Of a stretch of 64,000 nt of DNA, positions 57,963 through 64,000 are shown piece by piece. A program made the translations under genes and the position numbers. Position 1 is the stretch's first letter, and each line of letters opens with the position of its first letter. The stretch is from Oscillospiraceae bacterium (GTDB lineage Bacteria; Bacillota; Clostridia; Oscillospirales; Oscillospiraceae): the NCBI GenBank assembly GCA_015067495.1, contig SVMI01000001.1, positions 372,001-436,000 on the forward strand, read 5' to 3'. The notes beneath the pieces were generated by a model. That model did not search any database, was not told the origin of the DNA, and was given only the letters and a program-made list of their open reading frames with translations.

Positions 57963-58251
57963 CGACAAAGAGTCGCAGAGCAAATACAGAAATGAGCTGT
58001 TTCGCAATATAGACTTCGGTATTTTTGATAGCAATTACTCGCTGAAGCTTTTGATCGAAATCAACGATGAAAGTCATATGCGTGCAGACAGAAGTGCTCG
58101 AGACAGCAAGGTCAAAACCATTTGCGACGAAGCGGGGATCCCTTTAATCGTATTTTGGACCAAATATGGCATTAACAAGGCATATATACATAATCGGCTT
58201 GCCACTTACCTGCCGCTCATCGCAACGATAGAAAACGAAAAGTACGAATAA
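57946..58251 (+). pseudogene. DUF2726-like fragment
   Basis: RNELFRNIDFGIFDSNYSLKLLIEINDESHMRADRSARDSKVKTICDEAGIPLIVFWTKYG; lacks a plausible N-terminus. Confidence 0.7.
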
Positions 58252-58445
58252 ACAATAGCCGACACCTTTGGGTTTTGCCTTTACTGACGAAAAAAATACA
58301 AAACCGCAAGCGAAAAATGCAAAGCTGCTACTTGCATATTGCGCGGAATTGTGCTACTATTACTCCGTTGGCGATAAAAAGAGCAACATTTTGAGCTTTT
58401 TTGTTGCAGTATCCCCTGAACCCGTCTCCGAAGGAAGGAATCCCT

Positions 58446-59129
58446 ATGAAACGTTTTTTCTCCCTGCTTTTTGTTGTTTTGATGCTGCTGAGTCTGTGCG
58501 CCTGCAACAATGACACCCAGATAACAGAGCCTACCGAGGAAGTGCTGTGTGTCGCCGGTCACAGCTGGAAGGATGCTACCTGCATTTTCCCCAAGACCTG
58601 CACCGTGTGCAAGGAAACGGAAGGGAAGCCCCTTGGACATGCCTATGAAAACGGCGTCTGCACAGTCTGCGGCAGAAAAGATCCTGATGACGATTTCCTG
58701 ACCACCGGCGCATGGATGTACATCACTCGGCAGGGCTGGAGATCCGTTGAATTCTTTGTGGACGGCACCTGCGAGATCAGAAGCATTGCGGGCATGCCTC
58801 AGTCGGGTACGACCATCGAGGAGTGTATCAATGCCGCGATACCTGTCGTTCAGCGTCAGTACAAGGACAACTGGGAAACCGCCGCAAAGCAGAAGTTTTT
58901 TATTTTGAAGATCCTTGATTATTATTACTGCTGCGAAATGAAGAGCGAATCGGTGAAATACACCGTTCAGGGCGATATGATCGTCCTTGAGCAGGAGGGC
59001 TTCCTTGCCCAGCGATATCAGATCATCAGCAGAAGAAAGATCGCAGCGGATGTGGGCGGCGAGGAATATGTCAATTTCGCCTGCACCTACTTCGGCTCGC
59101 TGCTGGATAATTACATTAAATACAACTAA
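58446..59129 (+). CDS. Putative lipoprotein with Cys-rich HSW..ATC..PKTC..C motif
   Basis: MKRFFSLLFVVLMLLSLCACNND lipobox; HSWKDATCIFPKTCTVCKETEGKPLGHAYENGVCTVCG. Confidence 0.8.
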   Translation: MKRFFSLLFVVLMLLSLCACNNDTQITEPTEEVLCVAGHSWKDATCIFPKTCTVCKETEGKPLGHAYENGVCTVCGRKDPDDDFLTTGAWMYITRQGWRSVEFFVDGTCEIRSIAGMPQSGTTIEECINAAIPVVQRQYKDNWETAAKQKFFILKILDYYYCCEMKSESVKYTVQGDMIVLEQEGFLAQRYQIISRRKIAADVGGEEYVNFACTYFGSLLDNYIKYN

Positions 59130-59132
59130 AAT

Positions 59133-59164
59133 ACGACAAGGGCGCGTTGCGCCCTTGTTTTTTA
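59133..59164. terminator. Bidirectional terminator
   Basis: acaagggcgcgttgcgcccttgttttttat. Confidence 0.8.
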
Positions 59165-60361
59165 TTCGCGTGAAGCCCGCGGGGTGATGCCGAAGTGTTT
59201 CTTGAAGCACTTGGAAAAGTAGTTGACATCCGGGATGCCGCAGTACTGGGCAATGGTCTGCACCTGCAGCTTGGTGGTTTCCAAAAGCCGCTTACCATGG
59301 AGCATTCGCTGCTGGGTGACAAATTCCGTGAAGGTCTTGCCCGTCTCTTTTTTGAAGAGGGCGGAGAGGTACGAGGGACTCAGTGCCAGCTCTTTGGCGA
59401 CTGCCCGCAAGGTGAGGTCTCGGGTCAGGTCGCTTTCGATCAGCAGCACGGCTTTTCGCACCTGCGGAGAATAGGAGTCACCGCTGTGCTTCAACACAAG
59501 ACGGCAGTAGGCACGCACCATCTCCGGCAGCAGCTGCAGACCGACGGTCTGATCGTGGACAGTCTCGATGCGCTGGGCAAAGTCTGAGGAGATCTGATCC
59601 AGATAAAAAGGATGCACGCCGCCCCGTTCCGCCGCTTTGCGCAGAAGGGTGTTGCAGATAATGCAGTAGTTTTTCAAGTTGCGCACCGGGTCTGCCACGC
59701 GAGATTCGAACATTTTCGAGGTCAGTGTCTCCGTAAAGGCTTCCACCCGGTGCAGCTGACCCCGGGAGACCATCTCCATCAGCTGGTTTTCGAAGTGATA
59801 GCGCTCTTCCATCAGCTGCATGTCCAGCAGCGGCAGCGCTTCCGGCAGCTCCCGGGGGACGGACTCAATGGGGGGCTGTGTGGCATCGATAAATTCCACG
59901 CGGAAGGCATCGCTGCTGCCCCACAGCACCTCACCGAAGGCGGTAAAAACATTCAGCAGCGGCAGTACTTCCGAGATCACCGGCAGCTGTGCGTAGAACT
60001 GCTCCAGCCGCGGGGCGAAGTGGGGTGGGATCTTCATGATCTCTGCCTTCTCCAGCAGGAAGGTTCCCGTGACGTCGAAGGTGGTGTAAGGACCGGCGAT
60101 CAACGCTTCGGGCGTGTCCGGCAGAAGCAAAAGAAAGTAGGAGCAGAAGAAACGGTCGGTATAGCGGTAGACGGTATTGTGCTTCGCGTCTTTGAGCAGA
60201 TCCCTGATAAAGGGCTGATGCTCCGGCTGCAGACCCAGCATTTGACGCAATCCCAGATCGGGAAGATATTCGGAAGGACGGTCAAGGCGGAGCAGATGGG
60301 TGTGCAGACGGCGCTTTTCCAGCAGCTTCCGCAGGAAGGAAAGAGTTTGTAAATCGACCAT
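59162..60361 (-). CDS. AraC family transcriptional regulator
   Basis: C-terminal DLTLRAVAKELALSPSYLSALFKKETGKTFTEFVTQQRMLHGKRLLETTKLQVQTIAQYCGIPDVNYFSKCFKKHFGITPRASRE. Confidence 0.93.
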   Translation of the reverse strand: MVDLQTLSFLRKLLEKRRLHTHLLRLDRPSEYLPDLGLRQMLGLQPEHQPFIRDLLKDAKHNTVYRYTDRFFCSYFLLLLPDTPEALIAGPYTTFDVTGTFLLEKAEIMKIPPHFAPRLEQFYAQLPVISEVLPLLNVFTAFGEVLWGSSDAFRVEFIDATQPPIESVPRELPEALPLLDMQLMEERYHFENQLMEMVSRGQLHRVEAFTETLTSKMFESRVADPVRNLKNYCIICNTLLRKAAERGGVHPFYLDQISSDFAQRIETVHDQTVGLQLLPEMVRAYCRLVLKHSGDSYSPQVRKAVLLIESDLTRDLTLRAVAKELALSPSYLSALFKKETGKTFTEFVTQQRMLHGKRLLETTKLQVQTIAQYCGIPDVNYFSKCFKKHFGITPRASRE

Positions 60362-60580
60362 AAAATCACCAATTTCGGAAAAATTATGCAAAATCAACAA
60401 AATGCGTTTTTCTTCTTTATAATTATATTACAAAGTACCCGCTTTTGCAATAGATAATCATAAAAATTTACGGTTTCACATCAAAATTTTACTCATATAT
60501 TTCTGGTTTTCCTGCTAATCTATTATCAGGAAAACCCCGGCTTTTGGGGGCAATAACAATAGGAAAGAAGGAATATCCAA

Positions 60581-62023
60581 ATGGCAAAGAAACCTGTCCA
60601 ATTGGACGAAAACGGCCATCGCAAGTTTGGCATGCGCGACTGCTTGGCATACGCAGCCGGCGACCTTGGCTGTAACATGAGCTTCGCGCTGAAAAGCACG
60701 ATGGCGATCTTCTGGACGCAGTTTATGCAGATGCCCTCTGCACTGTACGCACTTCTGCTGGTGCTGGTTCAGGTATGGGACGCGATCAACGATCCGCTGA
60801 TCGGCTCTATCATCGACCGCGACAAGCGTACCAGCTATAAGAGAGGCAAGTTCCTTGCCTATGTCTGGCTGGGCTCCATCGGTCTGCTGGTTGCCGGCGC
60901 TCTGTGCTTCATCCCTTGGGTACAGACTTCCACCAATCTGATCAAGTCGATCGTCTTTGTTTCCGGCTACATCATCTGGGATGCCTGCTACACCGTGGCA
61001 AACGTTCCCTACGGCAGCCTTCTGAGCCTGATCTCCAAGGAACCTGCTGATCGCGCAAGCCTTTCCGCATGGCGCTCTGTCGGATCCATGGTCGGCAATA
61101 TGCTGCCGATGGTCATCTTGCCGATGATCATTTATGACGCAAACAACAACATCGTTGGCGAAAACGTATTTCTGGCTGCTCTGATCATGGGCGTGTTCGG
61201 CTTCTTCTGCTTCCAATTCATGATCCGCAACACTGAGATCCGTGTGGACGAGAACGTCAAGTGCAACGAGGAGACCGAAAAGTTCAATGTCCTGAAGGCA
61301 ATGGGCAACTTCCTGAAGAACCGTCCCGCTGTGGGCGCTACCGTCGCCGCAATGGGCATGTTCATCGGTATGCAGGGTGCTGCTACTGCTGTTACCGTTA
61401 TGTTCCAGTCTTACTTCAAGAACGTTCAGCTGTCCGGCGTCGTTTCCATGTTCTCTATGATCCCTATCGTTGCCTTTACGCCCCTTGCCCGTAAGATGGT
61501 TGTCAAGTACGGCAAGAAGGAGCTGGCAACTGTGGGTGCTATCTGTTCCATTGTTGCATGTGCCGTGATGGTGGCTGCACCGATTTCCCCCAATGGCACA
61601 GGTCTTTTGATCTACATCGTCTGCCAGCTGATCAACAGCCTTGGCATGGGCATCTACTCCACCGTTTCCTGGTCCATGATGGGCGATGCCATCGACTACA
61701 ACGAGTGGAAGTTCGGCACCCGCGAGGAGGGTACTGTTTACTCCCTGCACTCTTTCTTCCGTAAGCTGGCACAGGGTGTCGGCCCCGCTGTTGCACTGGT
61801 CATCATGAGCTCTTGGCTGGGCTATTCCGAGGTCAACGGCGGCAACCAGCTGTTCAGCGTTGCGCTGAATATGCGTTATCTGGTCGCCGGTCTGTATCTG
61901 CTGAGCGCTGTTATGCAGTTCGTCGGTCTGTCCCTGATCTACAATCTGGACAAGAAGACCCTTGAGAAGATGAACGCCGAGCTGGAAGCACGCAACGCAA
62001 AGCAGGAAAATGTTCAGGACTGA
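60581..62023 (+). CDS. MFS transporter, GPH (glycoside-pentoside-hexuronide) symporter type
   Basis: FGMRDCLAYAAGDLGCNMSFALKSTMAIFWTQFMQM...VWDAINDPLIGSIIDRDKRTSYKRGKFLAYVWLGSIGL. Confidence 0.9.
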   Translation: MAKKPVQLDENGHRKFGMRDCLAYAAGDLGCNMSFALKSTMAIFWTQFMQMPSALYALLLVLVQVWDAINDPLIGSIIDRDKRTSYKRGKFLAYVWLGSIGLLVAGALCFIPWVQTSTNLIKSIVFVSGYIIWDACYTVANVPYGSLLSLISKEPADRASLSAWRSVGSMVGNMLPMVILPMIIYDANNNIVGENVFLAALIMGVFGFFCFQFMIRNTEIRVDENVKCNEETEKFNVLKAMGNFLKNRPAVGATVAAMGMFIGMQGAATAVTVMFQSYFKNVQLSGVVSMFSMIPIVAFTPLARKMVVKYGKKELATVGAICSIVACAVMVAAPISPNGTGLLIYIVCQLINSLGMGIYSTVSWSMMGDAIDYNEWKFGTREEGTVYSLHSFFRKLAQGVGPAVALVIMSSWLGYSEVNGGNQLFSVALNMRYLVAGLYLLSAVMQFVGLSLIYNLDKKTLEKMNAELEARNAKQENVQD

Positions 62024-62035
62024 TACAGGAGGAGT

Positions 62036-63184
62036 ATGAATATGAAAAAACTGCTTGCAATCGTACTGTCTCTGGTCATGGTGCTGGGCCTCGCGGCTTG
62101 CGGCGCGATCAATGAGACGGATGTCGCCGTTCTGTGGAGCGGTGACGGAATCGTGCATGTTCCCGATTCCCTGATCAATGCGCTGGAACGCGCAATGTAC
62201 ATCGAAAATATCAGCTATGCCCACTACGGTGCCAACGGCGATCAGGCCGCACAGACCGCAAAGGCACAGGAATTGCTCAATGGCAACTGCGCCGGTCTGG
62301 TGGTTGAGCTGGTGGATGCTTCTGCCGCACAGACCATCGTGGACATGGCAAAGGCAAAGAACGTTCCCGTCGTCTTCCTGAACTGCGAAGTCGATGCTGC
62401 TGTCGTTAAGAGCTACGCAAAGTGTGTTTCCGTCAATTCTGACGACGCATCCGTCACCACCGTTCTGGGTGACAAGATCGCAGAGTCCATCGCCGATGCG
62501 AAGAAGTACGCTGCTGCCGATCTGGACGGCGACGGCGTGATCCGCTATCTGGCACTGGGCGATGTCAGCAAGATCGCTGATGCTGTCAACGCAAAGCTGG
62601 CAGATGCCAAGCTGGCAGCCATCGCGCCTGTGGATGCTGCATCCGTCGCAGAGCTGAAGGTCACCACCGTCACCGAGAAGAAGACCGAGTACGGCCGCCT
62701 GAGCGACAAGAACGGCGCGGTCGTGGAGATGATCCTCTCCGACAACGACGTTGCCATGCTGGAGCAGCTGGTGGCACTGCAGAGCAATGACTTCAATGCC
62801 AACATGCTCAAGACCCACTTCGTACCCGTCTACACCGTCGGCGCGGACGCTGACTACAAGGCATACGTCTTCAGTAAGATCCCTGCCGTCGGCGCAGCCT
62901 TTGCTGACAGCAAGCTGGATAAGACAAGCGCCATTCCCGAGGAAGTCATCGAGCAGATCAGAGGCTACTCCAACCTCCTGAAGCTGGCTACCATGGAAAA
63001 GTGGGACGATTTGGAAAAGGCTGTCTACACCACCCGTAACGTTGTTGGCGACGGTCGTCTGACCAATGCTGCTGCTGAAGACCTTGACGGTCTGGCAGGC
63101 GCAGCAGCTGCTGCAATGGCACAGCTGCTCAAGGGCAACACCACCGAAAATATCGTTGCTGTTTCCTACATCACCGTAAAATAA
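62036..63184 (+). CDS. Periplasmic sugar-binding (PBP1-like) lipoprotein
   Basis: MKKLLAIVLSLVMVLGLAACGA lipobox; ALERAMYIENI...DQAAQTAKAQELLNGNCAGLVVELVDASAAQTIVDMAKAKNVPVVFLN. Confidence 0.8.
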   Translation: MNMKKLLAIVLSLVMVLGLAACGAINETDVAVLWSGDGIVHVPDSLINALERAMYIENISYAHYGANGDQAAQTAKAQELLNGNCAGLVVELVDASAAQTIVDMAKAKNVPVVFLNCEVDAAVVKSYAKCVSVNSDDASVTTVLGDKIAESIADAKKYAAADLDGDGVIRYLALGDVSKIADAVNAKLADAKLAAIAPVDAASVAELKVTTVTEKKTEYGRLSDKNGAVVEMILSDNDVAMLEQLVALQSNDFNANMLKTHFVPVYTVGADADYKAYVFSKIPAVGAAFADSKLDKTSAIPEEVIEQIRGYSNLLKLATMEKWDDLEKAVYTTRNVVGDGRLTNAAAEDLDGLAGAAAAAMAQLLKGNTTENIVAVSYITVK

Positions 63185-63317
63185 TCCGATTTGCCGTATC
63201 ACCCTGTCGGCTCTCCGGCAGGGTGATATTTGGCGAGCAATTCACAGTTTGTTGATGCTTTTTTCAGCGGATATGCGATATAATGAAGGCGTTAACATGA
63301 AATTAGGAGGAACACTA

Positions 63318-64000
63318 TGAGAACCGTATTAAGCCTTAACGCCAAGTGGGCGTTTACCAAGCAGGCGGACAGCATTCCTTCCGCCATTGACAATAAGTGG
63401 AACTTCGTCAACCTGCCTCACAGCTGGAATGCCATCGACGGTCAGGACGGCGACAACGACTATTTCCGCGGCACCGGCTACTATGCCAAGACCATTACCA
63501 AGACCGAGCTGCCCACCGCAGACCGTTACTATCTGGAGATCCGCGGCGCAAACTCCTCTGCCGATGTCTACCTCAACGGCGAGAAGCTTGCCCATCACGA
63601 CGGCGGCTACTCCACTTGGAGAGTGGATCTGACCGACAAGCTGCAGCTGCAGAACCTGCTGGTCATCGCTGTTGATAACAGTGCCAACGACAGAGTCTAC
63701 CCCCAGATGGCAGACTTCACCTTCTACGGCGGTCTGTACCGCAACGTCAACCTGATCTGCGTCAACGAATCTCACTTTGACCTTGACTACTACGGCGGCC
63801 CCGGCATCATGGTCACCCCCGAGATCGCGGGTAAGGATGCCCTTGTGAAGGTGGATACCTTCGTCACGAACGGCAAGATGGGTCAGACTGTCCGCTATAC
63901 TGTCTACGACAAGGAAGAGAACGTCATCGCTTCCGTTGAGACTGCGGATACCCATGCCGAGCTGAAGATCGAGAATGTCCATCTGTGGCACGGCAGAAAA
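63318..64000 (+). CDS. Glycoside hydrolase family 2 N-terminal part (truncated by window end)
   Basis: MRTVLSLNAKWAFTKQADSIPSAIDNKWNFVNLPHSWNAIDGQDGDNDYFRGTGYYAKTI...DVYLNGEKLAHHDGGYSTWRVDLTDKL. Confidence 0.9.

Noticed and set aside
57657-58034. Intact DNA methyltransferase gene on the minus strand
   Set aside because: Only a central slice of a C5-cytosine methyltransferase is present; catalytic N-terminal motifs and the C-terminus are missing.
60515-63202. 895-aa minus-strand ORF spanning two genes
   Set aside because: Runs antisense through both the GPH symporter and the lipoprotein gene and their intergenic gap; low-complexity His/Asp-rich translation typical of antisense of Ala/Lys-rich genes.

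Overview
64-kb window that reads as a Clostridia/Oscillospiraceae-type chromosome; taxonomy is inferred from gene content and regulatory style only. Both ends are cut by partial genes: a Gfo/Idh/MocA oxidoreductase on the left and a GH2 glycosidase on the right. Core content: (i) a catabolic operon with a PreA/PreT-like fusion, SDR, Ldh-family dehydrogenase and malic enzyme; (ii) a preQ1 riboswitch-queT unit; (iii) a nucleoside salvage block (tdk, deoC, deoD, deoB, cdd); (iv) a ZTP-riboswitch-led purine operon (purE, C, F, M, N, purO-like, AICAR-transformylase-only purH, purD, purL); (v) mnmG-trmB, a His-rich CsoR-like regulator, PadR/DUF1700/DUF4097, and a DacF-like carboxypeptidase; (vi) a compact capsid-only phage-like module (terS, terL, portal, protease-like, MCP, connectors) with no tail, integrase or lysis genes; (vii) pgi, MATE, a pseudo-rhomboid with a zinc ribbon, SAM riboswitch-metK, a radical SAM protein, and rlmD; (viii) an AT-rich scar with RepL, iteron-like repeats and recombinase/Dcm/DUF2726 fragments; (ix) a glycoside-use locus (AraC, GPH symporter, sugar-binding lipoprotein, GH2). 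The most unusual signals are a four-helix-bundle (S23/IVS-type) gene sitting in the loop of a long heptanucleotide-repeat stem inside the pur operon, with at least five gene-less copies of the same heptad hairpin in neighbouring deo/pur gaps; a 103-bp structured tandem repeat between purF and purM; the capsid-only module; and a 50-bp duplicated gene end flanking a carbon-nitrogen hydrolase gene. All family calls were made by eye, without database searches.
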